A stretch of DNA of 64,000 nucleotides from Acidovorax delafieldii (GTDB taxonomy: Bacteria; Pseudomonadota; Gammaproteobacteria; Burkholderiales; Burkholderiaceae_C). The stretch's first letter is position 1, and each line of letters opens with the position of its first letter. Position numbers and translations under genes: made by a program. This document shows positions 1 through 9,048 of the stretch, piece by piece. The stretch lies in contig NZ_VJWE01000002.1 of the NCBI RefSeq assembly GCF_007993815.1, positions 62,001 through 126,000 on the forward strand, given 5' to 3'. The notes below the pieces were generated by a model. The model was not told the origin of the DNA and did no database searches. It saw only the letters and a list, made by a program, of their open reading frames with translations.

Positions 1-1309
1 GCGGCTCGATGGCCATCCAGCGCGCGAGGATCGCCTTTTGCTGGTTGCCACCCGAGAGCAAGCCGATGGGCTTGTCCACACTCTCGGTCTTGATACCCAG
101 CAGCTCCACATAGCGTTCGGCCAGCGCCGTCTGCTCGGCGCGCGAAAGGAACTTGCTCACACCCATGCGCGCCTGCAGCGCCAGCGCAATGTTCTCGCGC
201 ACCGACAGCTCGGCCACGATGCCGTCGGTCTTGCGCTCTTCGGGGCACAGGGCGAGGCCATGGCGGATGGCGTCCATGGGGTTGGTAAACTTCACCACCT
301 GCCCGTCGATGCGCAGCGCGCCCCGGTCGGGCTGCTCCAGGCCGAACAGCAGGCGCGCCAGCTCGGTGCGGCCCGAGCCCAGCAGTCCCGCCAAGCCCAC
401 CACCTCGCCCGCGCGGATCAGCAGGTCCAGCGGCTGCAGTTGCGTGTCCTGCCCCAGGCCCTCGGTTTGCAGCAGCGTGGCCTGGCGGCTGTCCACGGAG
501 GGCGCTGGTGCGGGTTGCTCCGACGCTGCGGCCAGGTCGCGGCCCAGCATGGCTGCGATCAGTGCCTGTGGCCCCAGGTCTTTGGCCAGCCACTCGCCCA
601 CCCAGCTGCCGTTGCGCAGCACGGTGATGCGGTCGGACACGGCATACACCTGGTTCAGGAAATGCGTCACAAAGACGATGGACGGTCCCTCGCTGCGCAG
701 GCGCCGCAGCACCTCGAAGAGCTTTTGCACTTCGTCGTCGTCCAGGCTGGAGGTGGGCTCATCCAGGATCAACACACGCGATTCGATGCTGAGTGCGCGC
801 GCAATCGCCACCAGCTGCTGCACGGCCACGGGGTAGTCCGACAGCAGGCGCGTCACGTCGATCTGCAGCCCGATGCGCTCCACCAGATCGCGGGCGCGCT
901 GGTGCAGCGTGGCCCAGTCGATGCGAAAGCCCTGCGCGATGCCGCAGCGCGGGTAGCGGCCCGCAAAGATGTTCTCGGCCACCGAGAGGTTGGGGCAGAG
1001 GTTGACCTCCTGGTACACGGTGCTAATGCCCAGGCGCTGCGCCGCCAGCGGCGAGTCCGGCCACACCGCTTTTCCGCCCAGCCGCATCTGCCCGCCGCTG
1101 GCCTCCAGCACGCCCGTCAGCACCTTGATCAGCGTGGACTTGCCCGCACCGTTTTGCCCCATCAGCGCATGGATCTCGCCAGGGTAGAGGTTGAGCTGCA
1201 CATCGCGCAGCACGGTGATGCCCGCAAACTGTTTGTGGATGCCCGAAAGCTGCAGCACAGGCGCGGCAGCGGGGGCGTGAACGGTGGATGCGTCCATGGA
1301 AACCGTCAT
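1..1309 (-). CDS. Sugar ABC transporter ATP-binding protein, YtfR-like (partial)
   Basis: Tandem ABC ATPase energising import of a sugar (galactofuranose/pentose class) at the inner membrane. The frame is open to the window edge, so about 436 N-terminal residues of a roughly 500-residue family are present. Domain 1 has Walker [11 protein letters not shown] and Walker [13 protein letters not shown]. Domain 2 is cut off just after its signature LSGGNQQK. The ATG at 1309-1307 overlaps the TGA of the upstream permease (ATGA), so the two are translationally coupled. Because GguA (2537-4054) already serves the ChvE/GguB transporter, this ATPase probably works with the YtfQ-like binding protein at 5423-6391 and with permeases beyond the window. 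Family assignment is firm; the sugar is inferred. Confidence 0.88.
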   Translation of the reverse strand, partial: MTVSMDASTVHAPAAAPVLQLSGIHKQFAGITVLRDVQLNLYPGEIHALMGQNGAGKSTLIKVLTGVLEASGGQMRLGGKAVWPDSPLAAQRLGISTVYQEVNLCPNLSVAENIFAGRYPRCGIAQGFRIDWATLHQRARDLVERIGLQIDVTRLLSDYPVAVQQLVAIARALSIESRVLILDEPTSSLDDDEVQKLFEVLRRLRSEGPSIVFVTHFLNQVYAVSDRITVLRNGSWVGEWLAKDLGPQALIAAMLGRDLAAASEQPAPAPSVDSRQATLLQTEGLGQDTQLQPLDLLIRAGEVVGLAGLLGSGRTELARLLFGLEQPDRGALRIDGQVVKFTNPMDAIRHGLALCPEERKTDGIVAELSVRENIALALQARMGVSKFLSRAEQTALAERYVELLGIKTESVDKPIGLLSGGNQQKAILARWMAIEP

Positions 1310-2535
1310 GCCTTGTTCTTGTTGTAGACATCCACGAGCACGGCGGCCAGCAGCACGACGCCCTTGATGACCTGCTGGTAGTCGATGCCGATGCCCAGGA
1401 TGGACATGCCGTTGTTCATCACGCCCATCACAAAGGCGCCGATGACCGCGCCCATCACCTTGCCCACGCCGCCCGATGCCGATGCGCCGCCGATGAAGCA
1501 GGCCGCAATCACGTCCAGCTCAAAACCCAGGCCCGCCTTGGGCGTGGCGGTGTTGAGCCGCGCCGCAAAAACCAGCCCGGCCAGGGCGGCCAGCACGCCC
1601 ATGTTGATGAAGGCATACAGCGTGAGCCGCTCGGTCTTGATGCCCGAGAGCTTGGCCGCCTTCTCGTTGCCGCCCATGGCGTAGATGCGGCGGCCGATGG
1701 TCGTGCGGCTGGTAACAAAGTCGAACAGCACGATCAGCAGCGCCATCACGATGAGTACGTTGGGCAGGCCCTTGTATGAGGCCAGGAGGTAGCTGAAGTA
1801 CACCAGCAGCCCGCCAAAAACGATGGTGCGGGCGATGAACAGACCCGCAGGCTCTGTCTGCACGCCGTGGCACAGCCGGTTGGCGCGCTGGCGCAGGCCA
1901 CCCACGGCCAGGGCTGCGGCCACTGCGGCGCCCAGCAGCAGCGAGGTCAGGCGCAGCCCCTCCACGCTGAACAGGTCGGGGATGAAACCCGAGCTGAGCA
2001 TCTGGAATGCCGAGGGGAACGGCCCCACCGACTGCCCCGCCAGCAGCGCCAGCGCCAGGCCCTTGAACACCAGCATGCCCGCCAGCGTGACGATGAACGA
2101 GGGGATGCGCGAGAAGGCCACAAACCCGCCTTGAATGGCGCCGATGAGGCCGCCGCACAGCAGGCACACCAGCGTCGCGGGCACAAAGTGCCAGTTGTAT
2201 TCGACCATCAGCACCGCAGCCAGTGCGCCGATGAAACCACACACCGAGCCCACCGACAGGTCGATGTGCCCGGCCACGATGACCAGCAGCATGCCCAGCG
2301 CCATGATGACGATGTAGCTGTTCTGCAGCACCAGGTTGGTGAGGTTCAAGGGCTGCATCAGCGTGCCCTCGGTCATGTACTGGAAGAAGCCCATGATGGC
2401 CACCAGCGTGATCAACATGCCGTATTCGCGCAGGTTGTGCTGCAGGTGCTGCAGCAGCGACTTGTCGTGCCGCGCCGCTGCTGTCGGGTTGCCGTCGGCC
2501 AGCGTGCTGGCGGGGGGATGGGTGGTCTGGCTCAT
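1306..2535 (-). CDS. gguB: Multiple-monosaccharide ABC transporter permease GguB/MmsB
   Basis: Inner-membrane permease of the carbohydrate uptake 2 (BPD_transp_2, XylH-like) family, 409 residues, with about ten hydrophobic segments starting near residue 40. Family hallmarks include GHIDLSVGSVCGF near residue 88 and the motif GGNEKAAKLSGI in the cytoplasmic coupling region. It follows the gguA-type ATPase by a single base and precedes the YtfR-like ATPase with an ATGA overlap, so it is part of a tight operon. In alpha- and betaproteobacteria chvE-gguA-gguB imports L-arabinose, D-galactose, D-xylose and related aldoses; the substrate here is inferred from that conserved trio. Confidence 0.9.
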   Translation of the reverse strand: MSQTTHPPASTLADGNPTAAARHDKSLLQHLQHNLREYGMLITLVAIMGFFQYMTEGTLMQPLNLTNLVLQNSYIVIMALGMLLVIVAGHIDLSVGSVCGFIGALAAVLMVEYNWHFVPATLVCLLCGGLIGAIQGGFVAFSRIPSFIVTLAGMLVFKGLALALLAGQSVGPFPSAFQMLSSGFIPDLFSVEGLRLTSLLLGAAVAAALAVGGLRQRANRLCHGVQTEPAGLFIARTIVFGGLLVYFSYLLASYKGLPNVLIVMALLIVLFDFVTSRTTIGRRIYAMGGNEKAAKLSGIKTERLTLYAFINMGVLAALAGLVFAARLNTATPKAGLGFELDVIAACFIGGASASGGVGKVMGAVIGAFVMGVMNNGMSILGIGIDYQQVIKGVVLLAAVLVDVYNKNKA

Positions 2536-2536
2536 A

Positions 2537-4054
2537 TCAACTGGCTTTCACAATCGCTCGCATGATTCGTTCTTGGGATGCTTCGGCCGTCGGCATCTCG
2601 GCCACAAAGCGGCCTTCGTTCATCACATAGATGCGGTCCGTGATGCCCAGCAGCTCAGGCATTTCGGAGGAGATCACGATCACGCATTTGCCCTCGGCCG
2701 CTAGCTGGGCGATGAGGGTGTAGATCTCGTACTTGGCGCCCACGTCGATGCCGCGCGTGGGCTCGTCGAGGATGAGCACTTCGGGGCTGGTGAACAGCCA
2801 TTTGCTCAGCACCACTTTTTGCTGGTTGCCGCCCGAGAGGTTCAGCGTCTTCTGGTCCACGCCCGAGCAGCGGATGCGCAGCTTCTCGCGGTAGTCCTGT
2901 GCCACGCGGTGTTCCTGACCGCTGTCGATCACGCTGGCGAACGACACGCCCGGCAGGTTGGCCAGCGAGGTGTTGAACTGGATGTCTTCGTTCAGCACCA
3001 GGCCATTGCCCTTGCGGTCTTCGGTCACATAGGCCAGGCCATGGCGCACGGCCTTTTCCACCGTGCTCACGTCGATGGGCTGCCCGTGCAGCCGCACTTC
3101 GCCGCTGATGCGCTGGCCCCAAGAGCGGCCGAAGATGCTCATGGCCAGCTCGGTGCGGCCTGCGCCCATCAGGCCCGCAATGCCCACAATCTCGCCGCGC
3201 CGCACGTTCAGGTCGATCCCCTTGAGGTGCTCGCGGTCGCTGCGCTGCGGGTGGTGGGCGCGCCAGTTGCGCACCTCAAAAACAATGTCACCCACTTGCG
3301 GCTGACGCTGGGGGTAGCGGTCGCTCATCTCGCGGCCCACCATGGCCTGGATCACGCGATCTTCGCTCACCGGGCCCTCGCGGCAGTCCAGCATCTGCAC
3401 GGTGCTGCCGTCGCGCAGCACGGTGATGGCATCCGCCACGCGCGAGATCTCGTTGAGCTTGTGCGAGATCAGGATGCAGGTAATGCCCTGGGCTTTCAGC
3501 TCCAGCAGCAGGTCCAGCAGGGCCTGGCTGTCGTTTTCGTTCAGGCTGGCGGTGGGCTCGTCCAGGATCAGCAGGCGCACCTTGCGCGACAGCGCCTTGG
3601 CAATTTCCACCAGCTGCTGCTTGCCCACACCCAGCTGGCCCACTGGTGTGTCAGGCGACTCGCGCAGGCCCACCTTGTGCAGCAGCGCCTGTGCGCGGCT
3701 GTGCGCGGCCATCCAGTCGATGACGCCGTGCCGCGCGGTTTCGTTGCCAAGAAAGATGTTCTCGGCAATCGACAGCAGCGGCACCAGCGCCAGCTCTTGG
3801 TGAATGATGATGATGCCCAGGTGCTCGCTGTCGCGGATGCCCGCAAATTCGCGCTCCTGCCCGTCGAACAGGATCTGGCCGCTGTAGCTGCCGTGCGGGT
3901 ACACACCCGAGAGCACCTTCATCAGCGTGGATTTGCCCGCCCCGTTTTCGCCGACGATGGCATGGATCTCCCCAGCCTGCACCTGCAGGTTGACCTGGTT
4001 CAGCGCCACCACGCCGGGGAAGGTTTTGCGGATGTTCCGCATTTCAAGAAGCAT
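2537..4054 (-). CDS. gguA: Multiple-monosaccharide ABC transporter ATP-binding protein GguA/MmsA
   Basis: A 505-residue tandem ABC ATPase of sugar importers. The N-terminal nucleotide-binding domain shows Walker [11 protein letters not shown] (about residue 36) and Walker [13 protein letters not shown]; the C-terminal domain has [14 protein letters not shown] and [12 protein letters not shown]. Length matches the XylG/MglA/GguA family. It sits 110 bp downstream of chvE and 1 bp upstream of gguB, the standard chvE-gguA-gguB order. The start at 4054 is preceded by a GAGAG ribosome-binding sequence. Hydrolyses ATP to drive uptake of aldoses delivered by ChvE. Confidence 0.93.
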   Translation of the reverse strand: MLLEMRNIRKTFPGVVALNQVNLQVQAGEIHAIVGENGAGKSTLMKVLSGVYPHGSYSGQILFDGQEREFAGIRDSEHLGIIIIHQELALVPLLSIAENIFLGNETARHGVIDWMAAHSRAQALLHKVGLRESPDTPVGQLGVGKQQLVEIAKALSRKVRLLILDEPTASLNENDSQALLDLLLELKAQGITCILISHKLNEISRVADAITVLRDGSTVQMLDCREGPVSEDRVIQAMVGREMSDRYPQRQPQVGDIVFEVRNWRAHHPQRSDREHLKGIDLNVRRGEIVGIAGLMGAGRTELAMSIFGRSWGQRISGEVRLHGQPIDVSTVEKAVRHGLAYVTEDRKGNGLVLNEDIQFNTSLANLPGVSFASVIDSGQEHRVAQDYREKLRIRCSGVDQKTLNLSGGNQQKVVLSKWLFTSPEVLILDEPTRGIDVGAKYEIYTLIAQLAAEGKCVIVISSEMPELLGITDRIYVMNEGRFVAEMPTAEASQERIMRAIVKAS

Positions 4055-4164
4055 GGTCTCTCAGTCTGTTGGCGGGGCCTTGGGCCCCATCCCGGTTGCA
4101 CGCCGCCTGCGCTGCCCCAGCAGCATTCGCAGGCGGCGGCTCTACATGCAGAAGCCGCTCGCGC

Positions 4165-5235
4165 TCACTTGATTTGGGACTCTTTGTAGTAGCCACTGCC
4201 GACCAGCACCGTGTTCCAGTTGGATACGTCCACCGACACGGGCTTGAGCAGGTACGAGGGCACCACCTTCACGCCGTTGTTGTAGGTCTTGGTGTCGTTG
4301 ATCTCGGGCTGCTTGCCTGTCAGTACGGCGTCCACCATGTTGGCGGCCACCTTGGCCAGCTCGCGGGTGTCCTTGAACACGGTGGAAGACTGTTCGCCCT
4401 TGAGGATGGACTTGATGGAAGGCACCTCAGCGTCCTGGCCGCTGACCACGGGGCAGGGCTGCTGGGCGGTGCAGTAGCCCACGCCCTTGAGGGAGGACAG
4501 GATGCCGATGGAGATGCCGTCATAGGGCGACAGCACCGCATGCACCTTGTCCTTGCCGTAGTAGGCCGACAGCAGGTTGTCCATGCGCGCCTGGGCCACC
4601 GAGCCATCCCAGCGCAGCGTGCCCACCTTGTTCATGCCGGTCTGCTTGCTGCGCACCACCAGCTTGCCGCTGTCGATGTAGGGCTGCAGCACGCTCACGG
4701 CGCCGTCGTAGAAGAAGAAGGCGTTGTTGTCGTCCGGCGAGCCGCCGAACAGTTCAATGTTGAACGGGCCCTTGCCTTGCTTGAGGCCCAGCTTGTCCAC
4801 GATGGAGGTGGCCTGCAGCACGCCGACCTGGAAGTTGTCGAACGTGGCGTAGTAGTCCACGTTCTTCGAGCCCTTGATGAGACGGTCGTACGCAATGACC
4901 TTCACGCCCTTGTCGGCCGCGTTTTGCAGCGCCTTGGACAGCGTTGTGCCGTCAATCGACGCGATCACCAGCACCTTGGCACCCTTGGTGATCATGTTCT
5001 CGATCTGCGCGAGCTGGTTGGGGATGTCGTCTTCGGCGTACTGCAGGTCGGTCTTGTAGCCCCGGTCCTTGAGCACCTTGACCATGTTGTCGCCATCGGC
5101 AATCCAGCGCGCCGAGGACTTGGTGGGCATCGAGATGCCGATGGTGCCCTTGTCCTGGGCCGATGCCACGGACGTGGCGCCAATGGCAGCCAGTGCCACG
5201 GTGGCCAGCACGGCCTTGAAAATTGCACGCTTCAT
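4165..5235 (-). CDS. chvE: ChvE-like periplasmic sugar-binding protein
   Basis: A 356-residue periplasmic binding protein (Peripla_BP_4 fold) with a Sec signal peptide ending near ASA at residues 24-26. The mature start resembles ChvE ([20 protein letters not shown]), as does the long loop with [17 protein letters not shown] sequence (here [12 protein letters not shown]). ChvE binds L-arabinose, D-galactose, D-xylose and, in Agrobacterium, also presents sugars to the VirA sensor; no VirA homologue is visible here, so a simple transport role is inferred. An AGGAGA ribosome-binding site lies 7 bp before the ATG. It is first in the chvE-gguA-gguB set; a REP-like repeat separates it from the ytfQ-like gene. 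Confidence 0.93.
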   Translation of the reverse strand: MKRAIFKAVLATVALAAIGATSVASAQDKGTIGISMPTKSSARWIADGDNMVKVLKDRGYKTDLQYAEDDIPNQLAQIENMITKGAKVLVIASIDGTTLSKALQNAADKGVKVIAYDRLIKGSKNVDYYATFDNFQVGVLQATSIVDKLGLKQGKGPFNIELFGGSPDDNNAFFFYDGAVSVLQPYIDSGKLVVRSKQTGMNKVGTLRWDGSVAQARMDNLLSAYYGKDKVHAVLSPYDGISIGILSSLKGVGYCTAQQPCPVVSGQDAEVPSIKSILKGEQSSTVFKDTRELAKVAANMVDAVLTGKQPEINDTKTYNNGVKVVPSYLLKPVSVDVSNWNTVLVGSGYYKESQIK

Positions 5236-5334
5236 TTGAGTCTGTCTCCTGATGTTGTTTTGATTTGATTGCCGCTTGGATGCGTCACAGCCTTACGAAA
5301 CTGTCGCGGCCCAGTGCCAGAGCCACCGCCCAAG

Positions 5335-5422
5335 GGCCGCCCCGCCGGGCCGGTGGCGTCCCCCTTCCCGCATCGCGCAGCGATGTGAGAGAAAGGGGGA
5401 AGGCGCGCACCGCCTCAGGGGG
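5335..5422. repeat. REP-like intergenic palindrome inside sugar operon
   Basis: The stretch carries nested inverted repeats: an inner ATCGC-GCA-GCGAT hairpin, and an outer pairing of CTTCCC with GGGAAG. Flanking C and G tracts (CCCCC and CAGGGGG) belong to the same unit. It abuts the stop codon of the ytfQ-like gene and lies before chvE. Comparable C/G-rich elements are common between Comamonadaceae genes. It may stabilise or attenuate the upstream mRNA. Confidence 0.6.
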
Positions 5423-6391
5423 TTAATACTTGCGGTTAGGCATTTCCTTCGCCGCCACTTCCATCGGGAAGATGCCTTCTTCGGTCACGATGCGCTTGGG
5501 AACGGCCTTGCCAGCCTTGATGTCCTTGACGGCGCTCATCAGCTGCGGGCCCAGCAGGGGGCTGCATTCCACGCTCACGTTGAGCTTGCCGGCGATCATG
5601 GCCTCGAAGGCGCCCTTCACGGCGTCGATGGAGATGATCACGATGTCCTTGGCAGGCTTCATGCCGGCCTCTTCGATGGCCTGGATGGCGCCAATCGCCA
5701 TGTCGTCGTTGTGCGCGTACAGCACATTGATCTTCTTGCCCTCGGCCTTCAGGAAGGCTTCCATCACTTCCTTGCCCTTGGCACGGGTGAAGTCGCCGGT
5801 CTGGCTGCGGATGATCTTGAACTTGGGGTCGGCCTTGATGACTTCTTCAAAGCCCTTCTTGCGGTCGATGGCAGGGGCCGAGCCCACGGTGCCTTGCAGC
5901 TCGACGATGTTGACCTCGCCCTTCTGGTCCTTCATCTTCTCCACCAGCCAGCGGCCGGCCTTGCGGCCTTCTTCCACAAAGTCCGAGCCCATGAAGGTCA
6001 CATAGAGCGACGTGTCCTTGGTGTTCACCGCGCGGTCGGTCAGCACCACGGGGATCTTGGCGGCCTTTGCCTCGCGCAGCACGGGCTCCCAGCCGGACTC
6101 GACCACGGGCGAGAACGCAATCACGTCCACCTTCTGCGCGATGAACGAGCGGATGGCCTTGATCTGGTTCTCCTGCTTTTGCTGTGCGTCCGAGAACTTC
6201 AGTTCGATGCCCGCCTCCTTGGCGGCCGACTTGATGGACTCGGTGTTGGCGGTGCGCCATTCGCTCTCGGCCCCCACCTGGCTGAAGCCCAGCACGAGGG
6301 GCTTTTGCGCCCAGGCGGTGCCGGGCAGCAAGGCGGCCACGGGCACGCTGGCCAAGGCGGCAGCAACGGTGCGGCGGTTCATTTTCATCAT
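5423..6391 (-). CDS. YtfQ-like sugar ABC transporter substrate-binding protein
   Basis: A 322-residue periplasmic binding protein of the YtfQ (galactofuranose-binding) subgroup. The start MMKMNRR is preceded by AGGAGA and is followed by a signal peptide ending near residue 28 (AWA-Q). Family signatures include GFSQVGAESEWR, VDVIAFSPVVESGWEPVL and VLTDRAV. It lies between the aldehyde dehydrogenase and chvE on the same strand. Its expected ATPase (the YtfR-like protein, 1309-1) is on the far side of the chvE-gguA-gguB set, so two transporters share one operon in a nested order. Substrate is inferred from family only. Confidence 0.87.
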   Translation of the reverse strand: MMKMNRRTVAAALASVPVAALLPGTAWAQKPLVLGFSQVGAESEWRTANTESIKSAAKEAGIELKFSDAQQKQENQIKAIRSFIAQKVDVIAFSPVVESGWEPVLREAKAAKIPVVLTDRAVNTKDTSLYVTFMGSDFVEEGRKAGRWLVEKMKDQKGEVNIVELQGTVGSAPAIDRKKGFEEVIKADPKFKIIRSQTGDFTRAKGKEVMEAFLKAEGKKINVLYAHNDDMAIGAIQAIEEAGMKPAKDIVIISIDAVKGAFEAMIAGKLNVSVECSPLLGPQLMSAVKDIKAGKAVPKRIVTEEGIFPMEVAAKEMPNRKY

Positions 6392-6466
6392 CTTGTCTCC
6401 TGTCTGTAATGGTTGGTTGACGATGGTTGCGGGATGGAAAAAGGAACGAAAAGGGAGCCTGGTGAC

Positions 6467-7918
6467 TTAGGCCAGCATGTAGCCCGTCTTGACCATGGTG
6501 TAGAACTCGGCGGCATAGCGCCCCTGCTCGCGGGCGCCGTAGCTGGATTCCTTGCGGCCGCCAAACGGCACATGGAAGTCCACACCCGCCGTGGGCAGGT
6601 TCACCATGGTCATGCCCACGGCAGCGTGGCGCTTGAAGTGCATGGCGCGCTTGAGCGACGTGGTACAGATGCCCGCACACAGGCCAAAGGGCGTGTCGTT
6701 GGCCAAGGCCAGTGCGTGCTCGTAGTCGTCAGCCCGCAGCACGCAGGCCACGGGGCCAAAGATTTCCTCGCGCGCCACGCGGTGCTCCGGGCGGGCCAGG
6801 AAGAGGGCTGGGCTCATGTAATGGCCTGGGGTGGGGCGCTCCAGGCGCTCGCCACCCCAGACATGCTCCGCTCCCTCATTGCGCGCAATGTCGATGTAGT
6901 CCAGGTTCTGTGCCAGCTGGTTGTCGTCCACCACCGGGCCCATCTCGGTGCCATGCTCCAGCGCGTGGCCCACCTTCAGGCTGGCCAGCCGGTTGCGCAG
7001 GCGCGCCACAAAGGCGTCGTGCACCTCGGCCTCGACGATGAGGCGGCTCGATGCGGTGCAGCGCTGGCCGGTGGAGAAATACGAGCCCTGCAGCGCGCAG
7101 TCCACCGCCTGGTCCAGGTCGGCGTCGGCCAGCACGATGAGCGGGTTCTTGCCGCCCATCTCCAGTTGCACCTTGGCGCGGCGCTGGCTGGCGGCGCGCA
7201 AGATGCGGTCGCCCGTGGCGACTGATCCGGTAAAGCTCAGCGCATTGACCAGCGGGTGGTCCACCAGCGTCTGGCCCACCTCGCGGCCGCTGCCCATGAC
7301 GAGGTTGAAGGCACCGGCGGGCAGGCCGCTGCGGCTGATGATTTCGGCCAGCGCCCAGCCACAGGCGGGCACCAGCTCGGCGGGCTTGAACACCACGGTG
7401 TTGCCGTATGCCAGGGCCGGGGCGATCTTCCAGGCCGGGATGGCGAAGGGGAAGTTCCACGGCGCGATGATGCCCACCACGCCCACGGGCTCGCGGGTTA
7501 CGTCCACCTGCACGCCCTGGCGTACAGAGGCCAGCAGTTCGCCCTGGATGCGCAGCGCCTCGCCCGCAAAAAACTTGAAGATCTGCCCGCCGCGCGCCAC
7601 CTCGGCGATGCCTTCGGGCAGCGTCTTGCCTTCTTCACGCGCCAGCAGCGCACCCAGCTCGTCCTTGCGCGCCAGCAGCTCGCTGCCAATCATGTCCAGC
7701 ACGTCGGCGCGGCGTTGGGGTGTGCTCTGGCTCCAGGTGGGCAGGGCGTCGGCCGCCGCGCGCACGGCCAGTTCGGTCTGGTTGCGGTCGGCGCGGGCGT
7801 ATTCGGCCACCACCTCGCGGGTGTCCGACGGGTTGGTGCTGATGCCGGTGGTGGTGCCGATTTCCCACCGGCCGTTGATCAGGTGCCGGGGGCTGAGCTG
7901 GAGGTCGCCAAGCTTCAT
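6467..7918 (-). CDS. NAD(P)-dependent alpha-ketoglutaric semialdehyde dehydrogenase-type ALDH
   Basis: A 483-residue aldehyde dehydrogenase. Seen: cofactor-binding APWNFPFAIPAWK (N at about 153), the FTGSVATG glycine motif, the general base in LEMGGKNPLIV, and the catalytic cysteine in STGQRCTASSRL. Size and context point to oxidation of 2,5-dioxopentanoate (alpha-ketoglutaric semialdehyde) to 2-oxoglutarate, the last step of non-phosphorylative arabinose/xylose/galacturonate degradation; related succinic semialdehyde dehydrogenases cannot be excluded from sequence alone. It is the first gene of the minus-strand transporter operon and divergent from the GbpR-like regulator. Confidence 0.82.
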   Translation of the reverse strand: MKLGDLQLSPRHLINGRWEIGTTTGISTNPSDTREVVAEYARADRNQTELAVRAAADALPTWSQSTPQRRADVLDMIGSELLARKDELGALLAREEGKTLPEGIAEVARGGQIFKFFAGEALRIQGELLASVRQGVQVDVTREPVGVVGIIAPWNFPFAIPAWKIAPALAYGNTVVFKPAELVPACGWALAEIISRSGLPAGAFNLVMGSGREVGQTLVDHPLVNALSFTGSVATGDRILRAASQRRAKVQLEMGGKNPLIVLADADLDQAVDCALQGSYFSTGQRCTASSRLIVEAEVHDAFVARLRNRLASLKVGHALEHGTEMGPVVDDNQLAQNLDYIDIARNEGAEHVWGGERLERPTPGHYMSPALFLARPEHRVAREEIFGPVACVLRADDYEHALALANDTPFGLCAGICTTSLKRAMHFKRHAAVGMTMVNLPTAGVDFHVPFGGRKESSYGAREQGRYAAEFYTMVKTGYMLA

Positions 7919-8066
7919 GGAGAGAGGCCTTTGTTGCAGTTGCGGCGAAGTCTATGGAAGGTTTTGATATCAATCCAATCGTTTTTTAGACAAAATACAT
8001 ATCGTTCTTTGCATTCTGGAAAACCCCTCCTTTTTCTCGCCCTCCCTTCCTTCCGTCCATCCATTC
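7919..8066. promoter_or_regulatory. Divergent promoter region with TTGATATCAA palindrome
   Basis: This gap separates the aldehyde dehydrogenase (minus) from the LysR regulator (plus). It holds the perfect palindrome TTGATATCAA at 7964-7973, and ATATCAAT followed by CAATC. A similar ATATCAAT/CAATC arrangement recurs near 10749-10766 beside the sugar dehydrogenase start. On the minus strand TTGTCT and TATCAA are spaced about 18 bp and could be a promoter. That the adjacent GbpR-like protein binds here is inference. Confidence 0.4.
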
Positions 8067-9029
8067 ATGAGCACCTACAACCACTGGTTCATCCGCGCCC
8101 GCCTCAAGACGCGCCAACTGCTGCTGCTGGTGGCCCTGGCCGAAGAGGGCAACATCCACCGCGCCGCCCAGGTGCTCAGCATGACGCAGCCGGCCGCCTC
8201 CAAGCTGCTCAAGGACCTGGAGGATGTGCTGGAGGTGTCGCTGTTTGACCGCCTGCCACGCGGCATGCGCCCCACCTGGTACGGCGAAACCATGATCCGC
8301 CACGCCCGCATGGCCCTGGCCAACCTGAACCAGGCGCACGATGAGATCGGCGCGCTCAAGCGTGGGCACTACGGCCAGGTAGGCATTGGCGCCATCACCT
8401 CACCCGGCCTGAGTCTGCTGCCCGCCGCCGTGGCACAGGTCAAGCAGGAGCACCCCAGCCTGCGCATTTCGCTGGACATCGAAACCAGCCCCGTGCTGCT
8501 GGAGCGGCTGGAGCAGGGCAAGCTCGACATCGTGGTGGGCCGCCTCTACGAGGAGCACGATAAGGAGAACCTGCGCTACGAGTCGCTGACGGAGGAGCTC
8601 GTCTGCGCCATGACGCGCCCGGGCCACCCGCTGTCGAGCATGACCGGGTTGACGCTGCGCGATGTGGTGTCGGCCAGCTGGATCGTGCCGCCTGCGGGCA
8701 GCGTGCTGCGGCACCGGTTTGACCTGATGTTCCAGCAGGACGGGCTGGCGCCGCCGCTGCACACGGTGGAGACATCGGCGCTGTTGTTCATCACGCGCAT
8801 GCTGCAGCAGAGCGACATGATTGCGGTGGTGGCGGAGGATGTGGCGCGCTATTACGCGGCGCATGGGATCGTGACGGTGTTGCCGCTGGCGATGCCGTGC
8901 CATATGGATGCGTTCGGGATCATCACGCGGTCGGACCGGCTGTTGTCGCCGGCGGCGAAGGTGATGATGAAGGCGTTGAAGCAGACGAGTCTGGTGCAGT
9001 ATGGGCGGCGGTTGGAGGTGGGGGATTGA
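8067..9029 (+). CDS. GbpR-like LysR-family regulator of sugar uptake
   Basis: A 320-residue LysR regulator. The winged helix-turn-helix lies at about residues 14-73 (LLLLVALAEEGNIHRAAQVL, then MTQPAASKLLKDLED); the rest is the two-lobed effector domain. The N-terminus resembles GbpR, which controls chvE-type loci in Agrobacterium and Azospirillum, where it represses or activates in response to bound sugars. It is divergently transcribed from the aldehyde dehydrogenase/transporter operon, the usual arrangement for a LysR protein controlling its neighbour. The effector is not determinable from the sequence. Confidence 0.85.
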   Translation: MSTYNHWFIRARLKTRQLLLLVALAEEGNIHRAAQVLSMTQPAASKLLKDLEDVLEVSLFDRLPRGMRPTWYGETMIRHARMALANLNQAHDEIGALKRGHYGQVGIGAITSPGLSLLPAAVAQVKQEHPSLRISLDIETSPVLLERLEQGKLDIVVGRLYEEHDKENLRYESLTEELVCAMTRPGHPLSSMTGLTLRDVVSASWIVPPAGSVLRHRFDLMFQQDGLAPPLHTVETSALLFITRMLQQSDMIAVVAEDVARYYAAHGIVTVLPLAMPCHMDAFGIITRSDRLLSPAAKVMMKALKQTSLVQYGRRLEVGD

Positions 9030-9048
9030 TGGTTTTGGGTGTTATTGG

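Noticed and set aside
38..1327. Long plus-strand open frame at the left edge
   Set aside because: It is the antisense of the ABC ATPase, whose Walker and signature motifs are unmistakable on the minus strand.
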